From: Nannocystis punicea | Lineage (GTDB): Bacteria; Myxococcota_A; Polyangia; Nannocystales; Nannocystaceae | Length of the DNA stretch: 64,000 nucleotides | NCBI RefSeq assembly: GCF_026965555.1 | Contig: NZ_CP114040.1 | Span: 4,464,001 to 4,528,000, forward strand | Direction of reading: 5' to 3' | Part shown: in pieces, positions 48,885 through 58,252 of the stretch | How positions within the stretch are numbered: position 1 is the stretch's first letter | Layout: every line of letters begins with the position of its first letter | The notes under the pieces: model-generated | What the model was told of the DNA's origin: nothing | Database searches by the model: none | What the model saw: only the letters and a program-made list of their open reading frames with translations | Translations under genes and position numbers: made by a program

Positions 48885-50864
48885 TCAGCCGTCGCGGCCG
48901 GCGACGGCGTCGAGCTCGGCGAGCTCGTGGGCGAAGCCGCCCGAGAGGATCGGGAAGCGGCACCACGTCTTCGGGTCGAGGTTCTCGTCGTCGAGGTGGA
49001 AGCTCGGGGCGTAGCGCTCGCGCTTCCACTGGTTCTGGCTCCACAGGCGGAAGAACCGCTTGATCCACAGCAGCAGCAGGGCGCGGCCGTGCTCGGGGAA
49101 GCGGCTGGCGAGGACCCGGTAGACCTCCTTCGGCGCCAGCTTGTCGCGGATGGCGGCGCGCTCGATGACGTCGAGGATCGGGTACGGCATCAGGTCGTCC
49201 TCGTCGGTCTGGTGGGCGCCGGCGGGCCGCAGCTCGGCGGTCGGGGCCTGGACGTTGACGGCGCGCAGCTCGGGGGTGGGGCCGACGCCGGCCGGGCCCT
49301 CGTGCTCGACCCACCGCAGCCACTGGCGCAGGAAGGCCTTGTCGATGCCGGCGATCGGCGACAGGCCGCCGCAGGTGTCGCCGTCCATGGTGGCGTAGCC
49401 GACGGCGGCCTCGCTGCGGTTGCTGGTGGCCAGCAGGAGGGCGCCGCGCAGGTTGGCGAGCAGCCACACGCCGGGGGCGCGGGCGCGGGCCTGGATGTTC
49501 TGCAGGGCGATGTCGTCGCCCTGCCAGCCGAGCTCGCGGCCGATCGCGCCCTCGACCGTGCGCACGTAGGCGCGGACGAGCGGGTCGACGTCGAACTCGA
49601 GGAACTCGGCGCCGACGGCCTCGGCGACCGCGCGGGCGGCGTTGCGGGTGGTGTCGGAGCTGTTGGCCGTCGACTGATAGACGCAGGTGAGCAGGGCCCG
49701 CACGATCGCGCGCGGGGTGGTGCACGCGGCCTCGGGCAGGCCGAGGCGGGCGCAGGTGGCCGCGACGCCGAGCTCCTGGGTGGCGAGCGTGACCATCAGG
49801 TGGACGAGGTAGGCGACCGCGGCCGAGTCGGCGCCGCCGCTCAGCGAGACGACGAAGCCGCGCGACCGGCTCTTGCGCAGGTAGTCGAACAGGCCGAGAG
49901 CGACGGCGCGGGAGAACTCCTCGCGCTTGTCGTCGGGCCAGGCGGGGGCCGGCAGCGGCTCTTGCGGCGGCAGGTCGGCGACGGGCAGCTGCGTGTCGAA
50001 GCGGGTGATCCGGCGCAGGTTGTCGTCGACGGCCGGGCCGGCGGTCCTGCGGGCGTGGATCATGCGCGCGAGGTCGACGTCGATCACGGCGCTGGTCAGG
50101 TACACGTCGTCGTAGCCGAGCCGCGGGCCCTCGGCGATCAGGTGGCCGGAGGCGGCGATCATGCACTCGCCGTCGTAAATGACGCGGCCGGCCTCGTTGC
50201 CGATGAAGCTGGAGTAGACGTAGGCGGCGCCGAAGCTGCGCGAGGCGCCGAGGACGATCTGCTTGCGCACCTCGTGCTTGCCGAACGCGAAGTGGCTGGC
50301 GCTCGGGTTGCAGATCACGTCGACGCCCTGGGCGGCGAGCTCGACGCCGGGGCGGTTGGGGACCCACGCGTCCTCGCAGATCTCGAAGCCGATCCGCAGG
50401 CCGCCGACCTCGAAGATCTGGTCGCCGAGCGGATAGCTGTGGCCGTCGTGCTCCCACTGCACGAACTTGCCGGCCGGCCAGCCCTTGAACCACCGCGGCT
50501 CGTAGTGGATGCCGTCGCCGGCGAGGAAGCGCTTGCCGACCAGGCCGACGATGTGGCCGTCGGCGACCAGGCAGACCGCGTTGTAGTTGGCGGCCCGGTG
50601 CATGATCGGCAGGCCGAGCGCGACGATCATGCCCTTCGTCTCGGGCAGCAGCTCCTGCAGGACGCGCCACGACTCGAGGATGGTGCCGCGGCTGAAGAAC
50701 GCGTCCTCGCAGCCGTAGCCGGGGATGCACAGCTCGGGCAGGCACAGCACTGCGACGCCCTGCCGGCGGGCCAGGCGGATCGCCTCGAGGATCCTGGCCT
50801 GGTTGCCGTCCCAGTCGAGCGGCGTCTGGTTGAGGGCGGCGGCGGCGACGCGGACGAGGTGCAT
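48885..50864 (-). CDS. nadE: Glutamine-dependent NAD+ synthetase
   Basis: A 659-residue two-domain enzyme. The N-terminal glutaminase (CN hydrolase) has LPELCIPGYGCEDAF and GLRIGFEICEDAWVPNRPG, with the catalytic Cys near residue 163, then NPSASHFAFGKHEVRKQI. The C-terminal synthetase has FVVSLSGGADSAAVAYLVHL near 340, LATSNRSEAAVGYATMDGDT and GGLSPIAGIDKAFLRQWLRW. It makes NAD+ from NaAD, ATP and glutamine. The prs gene stops 22 bp before its start on the same strand. Its ribosome-binding site, ggag in ccggagacattga, is made by a 14-bp repeat unit. Confidence 0.97.
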   Translation of the reverse strand: MHLVRVAAAALNQTPLDWDGNQARILEAIRLARRQGVAVLCLPELCIPGYGCEDAFFSRGTILESWRVLQELLPETKGMIVALGLPIMHRAANYNAVCLVADGHIVGLVGKRFLAGDGIHYEPRWFKGWPAGKFVQWEHDGHSYPLGDQIFEVGGLRIGFEICEDAWVPNRPGVELAAQGVDVICNPSASHFAFGKHEVRKQIVLGASRSFGAAYVYSSFIGNEAGRVIYDGECMIAASGHLIAEGPRLGYDDVYLTSAVIDVDLARMIHARRTAGPAVDDNLRRITRFDTQLPVADLPPQEPLPAPAWPDDKREEFSRAVALGLFDYLRKSRSRGFVVSLSGGADSAAVAYLVHLMVTLATQELGVAATCARLGLPEAACTTPRAIVRALLTCVYQSTANSSDTTRNAARAVAEAVGAEFLEFDVDPLVRAYVRTVEGAIGRELGWQGDDIALQNIQARARAPGVWLLANLRGALLLATSNRSEAAVGYATMDGDTCGGLSPIAGIDKAFLRQWLRWVEHEGPAGVGPTPELRAVNVQAPTAELRPAGAHQTDEDDLMPYPILDVIERAAIRDKLAPKEVYRVLASRFPEHGRALLLLWIKRFFRLWSQNQWKRERYAPSFHLDDENLDPKTWCRFPILSGGFAHELAELDAVAGRDG

Positions 50865-50886
50865 TCAATGTCTCCGGGGACAGGGT

Positions 50887-51830
<944 letters not shown>

Positions 51831-51834
<4 letters not shown>

Positions 51835-53663
51835 GCGGCGGGGGAAGAGTACCCGGCGGCGAGCGCGTTGGCGACCTCGGTATAGGCGTAATCGCTGACG
51901 CGTTCGTCGATGCGCATGCGCAGGAGCGCCTTGCTGCGGCAGGTGTCGGCGAAGAAGAACGCGCGATCGTCGGCGCACGCGCGCGCGAGCGCCGGCTCGC
52001 TCGCCCAGCGGTCCCACTGGCGCTGGCAGATCCGCCGCACCGCGGGCCACAGCTGCGCCGGGTCGGGGCCGCCGGCGTCGTCGATCCAGCCGATCAGCGT
52101 GGCGAGGTGGGCGTGCACGAGGGTGTGGAGCAGCTTGCCCTGGGCCTCGGCGAGGTCGGCGGTGAGGGTGAAGGAGTCGGGCGCGAGCGCGGGGGCGTGG
52201 CCGGCCGCCGCCAGCCGCCCGCGGTGCAGCCGCACTCCGCCGAGGTCGCGCACGACGAAGCCGCACGGGCGCCCGGCGTGGACCAGGAGGGTGTTCTGCA
52301 GGTGCGCCTCGAGGGCGACGCCGTGGGCGGTGAGCAGGCGCAGGGCCGCGGGGACGAGCAGGTCGAGGTAGTCGGCGAAGAAGGCGGCGAGGCGCGCGCG
52401 CAGGTCGCCGGGGTAGCCGGCGGCGAGCTCGCGCAGGACGAGGTCGCCGCCGGGGCGGCGCTCGCCGAGGGCGGCGCAGACGAGGAGCTGTGGAGGGGAT
52501 GAAGGGACATGTTCTCGGGGGAATGTCGTGAGGGACATGTCCTCTTGCGCATGTTTCGAGGGGAATGTCTCCAGGGACATGTTGTGGCGGACAGCGTGGA
52601 GGTCGCGGGCGAGGGCGGCGGGGTCGGGGCGGACGACGAGGCCGAGCTGGCCGGCGCGCTCGCCGTGGCGGGGGTGCAGGCCGGCGCCGGCGAGGTCGGG
52701 CTGGATCCGCAGGCCGCGGCGGGTGAGCGGGTCGGCGGCCTGGATCGCGCTCAGGAGCGCGGCGATCGCCGGGCCGTTGCGCACCGAGGCGGGCGAGACC
52801 TGGCGCCGCGCGCTGGTGGTGTGGACGTCGACGGCGAGCTTGAGGTGCAGGGCCGGGGCGGCGAGGGCGACGGTGCGCAGGCTGAGGAGGGCGCGCGCGC
52901 GCAGCGGCGGAGCATCGGCGAGGCGGACGACGCTGCCCCACAGGGGGCCGAGCAGGCGCGGCAGGCGGCGCAGCTGGAGGGCGTGCACGGGCAGGCGGAC
53001 GAGGCCGGGCGGCGGGGCGGGGAACAGCTGGCGCGCGAGGTCGTCGTAGAGGTCCGGCGCGGCCAGCTGGGCGTGGTCGGCGGCGACGTCGACGGCGTGG
53101 ACGGTCGCCTGGGCCAGCAGGTCGGGGCCGTGGCGCAGGTTCTCCCAGGCGCGCAGGCCGAGCCGGGTCTTGCTCATCGGGTGCCACGGGTGGCCGTCGA
53201 CGACCAGGTTCTCGGGGTCGAGCGGGGCAGGCCAGGGCTGGCCTTCGGAACATGTCCGATGGCGCAGGTCGGCGACGAGCCGGGCGAGGGCGAGGTTCCA
53301 GCGGCTGTCGCCGAGCTCGCGGGCGAGGCGGGCCCGGGCGGCCGACGGGAGCGCGGGCAGGAGCCGCGGGAGGAGGTCCGGGAGGTCGGGGAGGTCGGCG
53401 GCGTCGAGGTCGGCGGCGTGGAGCTCGAAGGCCCTGAGCCGGCGCAGCGGGAGGCTCAAGGAACATGTGCGAAGGGACATGTCCTGGAGGTCGAAGGCGA
53501 CGAGCCGCTCGCGCGCGCAGGCGAGGACGAGGCGGGCGCCGATCGCCCGGGTCGCGGCGTGCCAGTGGGCCGCGAGGTCGTCGGGGCCGGGCCGCGCGCC
53601 GAACGCGGCCGGCACGGCCCGCGCAGCGAAGGCGAGGAAGCGGTCGCGCTCGGCGAGAGTCAC
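51831..53663 (-). CDS. IucA/IucC family (NIS synthetase) protein with array insertions
   Basis: About 610 residues from GTG. Family motifs: VDGHPWHPMSKTRLGLRAWE near 160, VDVHTTSARRQVSPASVRNG near 285, VALEAHLQNTLLVHAGRPCG near 457, and a C-terminal FhuF-like end FFADTCRSKALLRMRIDERV. NIS synthetases condense citrate or a carboxylate with an amine for siderophores. Three pieces do not belong to the family: DLQDMSLRTCSLSLP, RHRTCSEGQPWP and an about 28-residue piece with MSLETFPSKHAQEDMSL near residue 360-385. All are encoded by 14-bp arrays, so they are insertions in surface loops. No siderophore transport genes are nearby, and the context is prs/nadE rather than iron genes. Confidence 0.88.
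52508..52591. repeat. 14-bp array inside the IucA/IucC gene, six units
   Basis: Cores CATG 52508, AATG 52522, CATG 52536, CATG 52550, AATG 52564 and CATG 52578. 84 bp in total, 28 codons, so the frame is kept. Confidence 0.95.
53237..53278. repeat. Three-unit array inside the IucA/IucC gene
   Basis: Cores GCTG-like 53237, CATG 53251 and CAGG 53265, 14 bp apart; 42 bp, 14 codons. Confidence 0.7.
53450..53491. repeat. Array inside the IucA/IucC gene
   Basis: CATG 53464 and 53478, 14 bp apart, with a degenerate unit in front. Encodes DMSLRTCSL. Confidence 0.7.
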
Positions 53664-54268
53664 GTCGGCTGAAGCATGGCCTCGACGCGGGGCCACGGCG
53701 CGGGCTCGAACTCGGCGGTCGGGACGACCTGTGACACCGCCCACTCGACGACTTGAGCCGGACGCAGCGGGGGGAAGGGGACGCGGACCTTGGGCTTGGC
53801 GTCGAGGGTGGGCCCGATGTGACAGTGCAGGGCAGCGTGGCCGCAGGCGCCGAGGCCGTCGCGGTCCTGACCGTCGGGGGGGAGATGCACCGCGACGGCC
53901 CAGGGAGAGGCGTCGCGCCGGACGCCGCTCAACATGATGTTCATCTCCTGGAGGCGCTCGGCGCGGCGGTTGAAGCGCAGGAGGACGGCGAGCCGGGCGC
54001 TGCGGAGCGCCACGGCTTCCTGCAAAGGGAAAGGCAAGTCCTCGAGCTCGAGCGCCTCGCCCTCGCGTTCCCGGCCGAGGGTGTATTGCACCGTGTCGCT
54101 CCGCGGCACTCGTCCCTCCACCAATCGTGCTGGTGCGTCCCCCCGGAGCACCGCGTAGGGCTTTTCGGACAGCTTGCGCAGGACCCGGCGGACCTCGTTC
54201 GCAGCCTCGCGGTCGTTCATGGCGCGCAGCGCCCCGTGCTGCCGATAGAGGTCGAGCCACGGGTTCAT
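53660..54268 (-). CDS. Unknown protein of the ATPase operon (202 aa)
   Basis: A 202-residue protein starting MNPWLDLYRQHGALRAMNDR. The first 80 residues are helical (AANEVRRVLRKLSEKPYAVL), with EDLPFPLQEAVALRSARLAV and LLRFNRRAERLQEMNIM. The last 90 contain RRDASPWAVAVHLPPDGQDR, CGHAALHCHIGPTLDAKP and PAQVVEWAVSQVVPTAEFEP, a mixed region with His and Cys that could bind a metal. I know no family for it. It overlaps the preceding gene by 4 bp and the NIS-synthetase start by 4 bp (GTGA), so it is made as part of one unit. Confidence 0.8.
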   Translation of the reverse strand: MNPWLDLYRQHGALRAMNDREAANEVRRVLRKLSEKPYAVLRGDAPARLVEGRVPRSDTVQYTLGREREGEALELEDLPFPLQEAVALRSARLAVLLRFNRRAERLQEMNIMLSGVRRDASPWAVAVHLPPDGQDRDGLGACGHAALHCHIGPTLDAKPKVRVPFPPLRPAQVVEWAVSQVVPTAEFEPAPWPRVEAMLQPT

Positions 54269-54807
54269 GGCTGCTCCAGCGTCATGGCCCAGAAGGCGCG
54301 GGTGTAGTTCTCTTGCGAGCGTGGGAGCTGACCCGCGCGCCAGGGGACGAGCCAGTCCTCTGGAGGTGCGCCGGCTTCGTCCGTGAACGCGGCGCGCTCG
54401 GCGTCGACGTCGAGCTCGGCGAGCTCCTCGGGATCGACGTCGTTGCCGCTGGCCCAGCTCCAGGCGCTCGGGGCCTCGGTAGCGAGGGTGCGGTGACCGT
54501 CGCCATGGCGGAGCAAGAAGAGGACGATCGGCTGGGTACGCGGAGGATCGAGCGCCTGATCGCGGCAGGCGTCGAGGTCACGGACGACTTCCGCCTCGTC
54601 GCTCGGAATCAGCAAGGCCATGCGGTTCGGCTCTCGGAGCGCCTCTGCGACGGAGGTCGTGCGAAACGGAGCCGCGCCTGTGGGCACCAGGCTTTCGACC
54701 TCTTTCACGAGCCAGTCGCGCAGGTCGAGGTCGGGGCAGGTGACGATCGTCAGGCCCCCCTCGTCGCGCGCGAGCGCCCCGGCCAGGGCTACGCCGGGTT
54801 CACGCAC
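54265..54807 (-). CDS. Unknown protein of the ATPase operon (180 aa)
   Basis: About 180 residues from the GTG at 54807, which overlaps the ATPase stop. Visible parts are GLTIVTCPDLDLRDWLVKEV, FRTTSVAEALREPNRMALLI, EAEVVRDLDACRDQAL, RTQPIVLFLLRHGDGHRTLA and an acidic PEELAELDVDAERAAFTDE. The alternation of short strands and helices (IVTCPD, ALLIPS, IVLFLL) suggests a Rossmann-like or small P-loop-free alpha/beta fold. No family is recognised. Its stop overlaps the next gene (ATGA). Confidence 0.8.
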   Translation of the reverse strand: MREPGVALAGALARDEGGLTIVTCPDLDLRDWLVKEVESLVPTGAAPFRTTSVAEALREPNRMALLIPSDEAEVVRDLDACRDQALDPPRTQPIVLFLLRHGDGHRTLATEAPSAWSWASGNDVDPEELAELDVDAERAAFTDEAGAPPEDWLVPWRAGQLPRSQENYTRAFWAMTLEQP

Positions 54808-55984
54808 CCGTTCCGTCTCCGAGGAGAGGCCGCACGAGCGGGTGGATGTCCATGAGGTATCCGGTGGCGAGCTGGCGCTCCAGCAGGACGCCACGAGCGA
54901 GCAGGCGGATCTTGCGATCGAGCTCCATCTCGCGGCCGTCAGTGCCGTCGTACCGTTGCAGCGCCGCGGAATCGCCGGGAAGAAGCATGCGGCGGAAGCT
55001 GTCCTTTTGGTCAGCTACGGCGTCGGCTAGATCTCGCTCGTCCGGCCATTCGTCGCCGCGGCGGATCTGAGCGTATTGCGCGGCGTCGGCCATGAGCTGC
55101 AAGAATGTACGCGGCAGCCCGCCGCTCCACTTCGCGGCCGCCAGCAATAGATTCCGCCGCTCGGTCACGGCATTGACCAGAGGAGCCCGCTCGGCGCCAC
55201 CGAGCGTGCCGGTGATCGCTGCAGGGTCGAATGACTCGCTCGGGAGGCCGAGTCGTCCGGCGAGAATGTCGAACAAGAACTGCTGTCCGGCAGCGCCGGC
55301 GGGGCCGTCCACCGCCGGCGCGGGGAGCGGGATGAAGCGCGAGCCCGGCGGCAGGCTGTCCTCGGCGACTCCGAACGCGACGAACCACGGCACGACAGCG
55401 ACGATATCGACTGCGTCGTCGAACTGCCCGAGACTCGCCAGCACTTCGTAGGACTGCGGAGATTGCGGCAGCTTCTCCAGGCCGTCGAGCAGGAGCGCGA
55501 TCCGCCCCTGAGTCGATCGGCGCGAAATCTCGCCGATGGCTGCCCGGACAAGCGCGACGGGGCTCGCGGTGAACGAGATCGGCCCGCTCTCCACCCCGCT
55601 CGAGAACTTCTCGGACAATACTCCCGCTTTCATCAGCGGAGCCGCGAGGCTGGGGGAGACCTGGAGACCCAACGATCCGATCGCAAGCGCCACGAGCTTT
55701 CCGGCGACGCGAAGAAGCAGTTGGTCGGGTGTGAGTTGCCGGATGTTCTCACGGCGATCCAGCTGGACCAGGCATGCCACGCGAGAGCCCTGCAGCAGCG
55801 CAGCGAGCCGTGCGAGCTCGGTGCTCTTGCCGACGCCCACCGGGCCACCGACGAGGATGGTCGAAGCTCCCGTGGCGAGGAGTCGAGCGAGGCGTTCAGC
55901 GTAACCGGAGGGCGGGGAAATGTAGCCCGGCTCGCCCGGGTCGAGCGGTCGGTGAGGGGCCAGCGCCTTCCAGTTCAGGGCCAT
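54800..55984 (-). CDS. P-loop (AAA/STAND-like) ATPase
   Basis: A 394-residue protein. Residues 21-55: YISPPSGYAERLARLLATGA then TILVGGPVGVGKSTELARLA, a Walker A preceded by an ORC/NACHT-like entry. Walker B is QGRIALLLDGLEKLPQSPQS (about 160-175). The tail includes an AAA lid with GGLPRTFLQLMADAAQYAQI and WPDERDLADAVADQKDSFRR and an end typical of a winged helix, KIRLLARGVLLERQ. Similar small ATPases with a lid and winged helix occur in bacterial conflict systems next to small unknown proteins, which fits its two neighbours (inference). First gene of the six-gene chain. Confidence 0.87.
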   Translation of the reverse strand: MALNWKALAPHRPLDPGEPGYISPPSGYAERLARLLATGASTILVGGPVGVGKSTELARLAALLQGSRVACLVQLDRRENIRQLTPDQLLLRVAGKLVALAIGSLGLQVSPSLAAPLMKAGVLSEKFSSGVESGPISFTASPVALVRAAIGEISRRSTQGRIALLLDGLEKLPQSPQSYEVLASLGQFDDAVDIVAVVPWFVAFGVAEDSLPPGSRFIPLPAPAVDGPAGAAGQQFLFDILAGRLGLPSESFDPAAITGTLGGAERAPLVNAVTERRNLLLAAAKWSGGLPRTFLQLMADAAQYAQIRRGDEWPDERDLADAVADQKDSFRRMLLPGDSAALQRYDGTDGREMELDRKIRLLARGVLLERQLATGYLMDIHPLVRPLLGDGTGA

Positions 55985-56032
55985 GGGCTTCGGTTGATTT
56001 CTTACCGCCTCGGGTACAAGCGGTCAACGCGC

Positions 56033-56824
56033 TCAGCCGCCGCGGTGCAGCTCCAGGCCGAGTTCGCCGAGCATGAGGGCGGAGGACAGGAGGAGGACCC
56101 AGGCGATCCAGCGGCGCAGGTGGTCGGGGTCGAGGCTGCCGGTGCGGCGGGCGCCGAGGTTGGCGCCGAGCAGGGTGAGCGGGGTGACGACGGCGAAGGC
56201 GGTGAGGTCGACCTGTCCTTCGAGGAAGGTGGCGACGCCGGCCGACAGCCCGGTGACGGCGCCGATCGCCATGTTGGTGCCGATGGCCACCGGCGGCGGG
56301 ACCCGGGCGTAGCGGATCATGGCCGGCAGGCGCAGGCTGCCGAGGAGGAGGCCGACGAGGCCGGAGATCGCGCCCAGGACCGCTCCGACGACGATCTCGG
56401 CGAGGATGGCGAAGCTGCGCGAAGAAACATGTTCCGAAGGACCGGCCGGATCGGGCGGGCGGCGCAGCATGCCGGCGCCGGTGAGCAGGAGGACGCTGGC
56501 GATCGCGGCCTTGAGGACGCGGGCGTCGACGCTGCCGGCCCAGCGCGCGCTGGCGAAGGCGGCCAGCGCCGAGGGGACCCCGACCGTGGCGAGCAACCAG
56601 AGGCTGACGCGGCCGTCGCGGGCGTGCCGCAGGGTGCCGGTGAGGGTGCCGGCGGTCGAGATGGCGAGGCTGGTGGCCGCGCCGGCGACCGGGCTGCCGA
56701 GGAGGTAGACGAGGAGGGCCACCCGCAGCTGGCCGAGCACGAGCCCGACCGTGGCGCCGATGTAGCTCAGGCCGAAAGAGACCAGCGCGATGAGCGCCAG
56801 CGCGAGGATCTCGGTGGAGCGCAG
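56033..56824 (-). CDS. TauE/SafE family sulfite exporter-like membrane protein
   Basis: About 263 residues. The helices ILALALIALVSFGLSYIGAT, VALLVYLLGSPVAGAATSLA, SLWLLATVGVPSALAAFASA, VLKAAIASVLLLTGAGML, ILAEIVVGAVLGAISGLVGL, VAIGTNMAIGAVTGLSAGVA and AFAVVTPLTLLGANLGARRT give the two-half TauE pattern. The N-terminal helix lies before any ATG or GTG: the first usual codon is GTG at 56740, inside the helix, while only a CTG at 56824 fits the complete helix after a stop. An array (56414-56455) adds a loop (SEHVSSRS). Role: export of an anion such as sulfite or sulfoacetate. Confidence 0.82.
   Translation of the reverse strand: MRSTEILALALIALVSFGLSYIGATVGLVLGQLRVALLVYLLGSPVAGAATSLAISTAGTLTGTLRHARDGRVSLWLLATVGVPSALAAFASARWAGSVDARVLKAAIASVLLLTGAGMLRRPPDPAGPSEHVSSRSFAILAEIVVGAVLGAISGLVGLLLGSLRLPAMIRYARVPPPVAIGTNMAIGAVTGLSAGVATFLEGQVDLTAFAVVTPLTLLGANLGARRTGSLDPDHLRRWIAWVLLLSSALMLGELGLELHRGG
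56414..56455. repeat. Three-unit 14-bp array inside the TauE gene
   Basis: Cores GCTG 56414, CATG 56428 and CCGG 56442, 14 bp apart; 42 bp, frame preserved. Confidence 0.7.
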
Positions 56825-57233
56825 GCGCCGACGCTAACACGCGCGCCGCAGGCCCGGCGAGGCGGGCGAGGCCGAGCCGGCGAGGTGCGGCAGAGTGCAG
56901 CGGCGCGGCACGATGGACGCGCGTGGCCGATCCGCGGCGGGCACGGGGGCGTCGATGCGAAGTGCTGCGCGAGTGGTCGGCGAGGTCGCCACGTGAGACC
57001 GGCGCTTGCGCGAGGGAGGATGCGGCGAGGCCGCGACGTGAGAGCGGCGCTTGTGCGAGGGTAAATGCGGCGAGGCCGCGACGTGAGACCGGCGCTCGTG
57101 CGAGGCGCGGGCTCTCGTGGGGGTCCGGTGAAGGTCGCGTGAGGTCGTGTTCATGCGGGGCGGCGATCGTGTCGCGGGCGAAAGGGGGCGGCCGCTTGAC
57201 AGGCGGGCGCGCCGGGGCGGACGCTGCGTCCGC
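56825..57233. other. Intergenic region with a 45-bp tandem repeat
   Basis: About 410 bp between the divergent TauE and 57234 genes. The central part is the 45-bp tandem repeat; the rest shows no gene. A promoter of the channel operon should lie near 57180-57230 (ttgaca-like cttgac at 57196). Confidence 0.55.
56978..57112. repeat. 45-bp tandem repeat, three copies
   Basis: Copies start at 56978, 57023 and 57068 (cggcgagg, then cgacgtgaga, then cggcgcttgt and gcgagg). Period 45 bp. Phrases ggcgaggtcg and gaccggcg also occur in the imperfect repeat at 31628-31760, so the two may belong to one further family. Confidence 0.9.
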
Positions 57234-58022
57234 GTGACGGATCGCGGGGACACGGCGGCGGCGGAGGAGCTCGCAACAGGGCTCTCAGGGCCGCCGAGGC
57301 CGCGGTGGGTGGTGATCCACTGGACTCCGGAGGCGCTCGGGCTGGTGCGGGCGATCGCGGCCGCGGAGCCGTCGCCGGAGCTGACGCTGATCGGGCCGGC
57401 GCCGGCCGCCGAGGTCGCGGCGGCGCTGGCCGAGTTGCCCGAAGGACATGTCCGAAAGTACTGGCAGGGCTCGGCCAGCGGCGGGGTCGAGGCGCTGGCG
57501 CGCTTCTTCGCCGACACCGCCGGGCTGCCGGCGGCCGACGCGATCATCGTCCTGCCGCTGCGCGGCCACGGCGAGACCGACGCGTTCTCGCGCCTGGTGT
57601 GCACGGCGATCCAGCGGGCTTGCAAGGGCAAGCCGCCGCACGTGGTGGTGGCGGTCGAGGACCCGGAGGCGACCCACGAGTTCGAGGGCCTCGGGGTGGC
57701 GACGATCTTCTATCCGGGCTTTTTGCGCGCGGCGCTGTTGGCCCACGCGTGCGTCGACCTCGGGGCGTTCCGCTTCATGCTGGCGCTGCTCGGCGGGCGC
57801 CTGCGCGTCGAGACGTGGCCGGTGCCGCCGGAGCTGCGCGCGCGGACGTTCCGCGAGGCGTGCCTCGACGTCGAGGTCGACCGCCGCGGCCGCCCGGTGA
57901 CGCTGATCGGGCTGTTCGCGCCCGGCGAGGGCGGGCAGGAGTCGATGCTGCTGAGCCCGCCGCTGGCCCGCTCGCTGCGCGACGCGAGCGCGCTGCTGGT
58001 GCTGACGGGAGAGGCGGAGTGA
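57234..58022 (+). CDS. RCK/TrkA-N-like protein, partner of the channel fusion
   Basis: About 262 residues from GTG. The alpha/beta part has PRWVVIHWTPEALGLVRAIA, PELTLIGPAPAAEVAAALAE and DAIIVLPLRGHGETDAFSRL, then KPPHVVVAVEDPEATHEFEG, a pattern close to the RCK (regulator of K+ conductance) nucleotide-binding fold, and a C-terminal VTLIGLFAPGEGGQESML like a TrkA-C domain. Residues ELPEGHVRKYW come from a 14-bp array (57433-57474). It lies directly upstream of the channel gene in the same direction, about 160 bp apart. It probably binds the channel's cytosolic ring. Confidence 0.7.
   Translation: MTDRGDTAAAEELATGLSGPPRPRWVVIHWTPEALGLVRAIAAAEPSPELTLIGPAPAAEVAAALAELPEGHVRKYWQGSASGGVEALARFFADTAGLPAADAIIVLPLRGHGETDAFSRLVCTAIQRACKGKPPHVVVAVEDPEATHEFEGLGVATIFYPGFLRAALLAHACVDLGAFRFMLALLGGRLRVETWPVPPELRARTFREACLDVEVDRRGRPVTLIGLFAPGEGGQESMLLSPPLARSLRDASALLVLTGEAE
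57433..57474. repeat. Array inside the RCK-like gene
   Basis: CATG 57447 with flanking registers 57433 and 57461 (CTGG), 14 bp apart; 42 bp. Encodes PEGHVRKYW. Confidence 0.6.
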
Positions 58023-58168
58023 GGCGCGCGGGCGAAAGCGGGCCGGCGCGCGCGACGGCTCCCGTCGACGCGGCGTCGTGGTCGGGTGCGGCGTCGCCGG
58101 GGAGCGAGGTCGCGCCGGCACGCGCCTCGTCTCGCGGCGCGAGGGCCGAGGCGGGCCGCCGGACGAGG

Positions 58169-58252
58169 CCTGGCGTTCGGGGCATGTTCGAAAGGACATG
58201 GCTGTTCGCGCCTGTGCTCCTGGGCATGTTCCTGCAGACAGGCGCGGCGCGG
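58169..58252. repeat. 14-bp array that encodes a signal peptide
   Basis: Cores CCTG 58169, CATG 58183, CATG 58197, CCTG 58211, CATG 58225 and CAGG 58239, exactly 14 bp apart (84 bp). The channel gene's ATG is inside the second core and its hydrophobic signal is read from units 2-6. Confidence 0.9.

Noticed and set aside
57305..58183. A longer N-terminus for the channel fusion, overlapping the RCK-like gene
   Set aside because: It runs in another frame across the RCK-like gene and is Arg/Gly/Ala-rich noise; a signal peptide starts at 58184.
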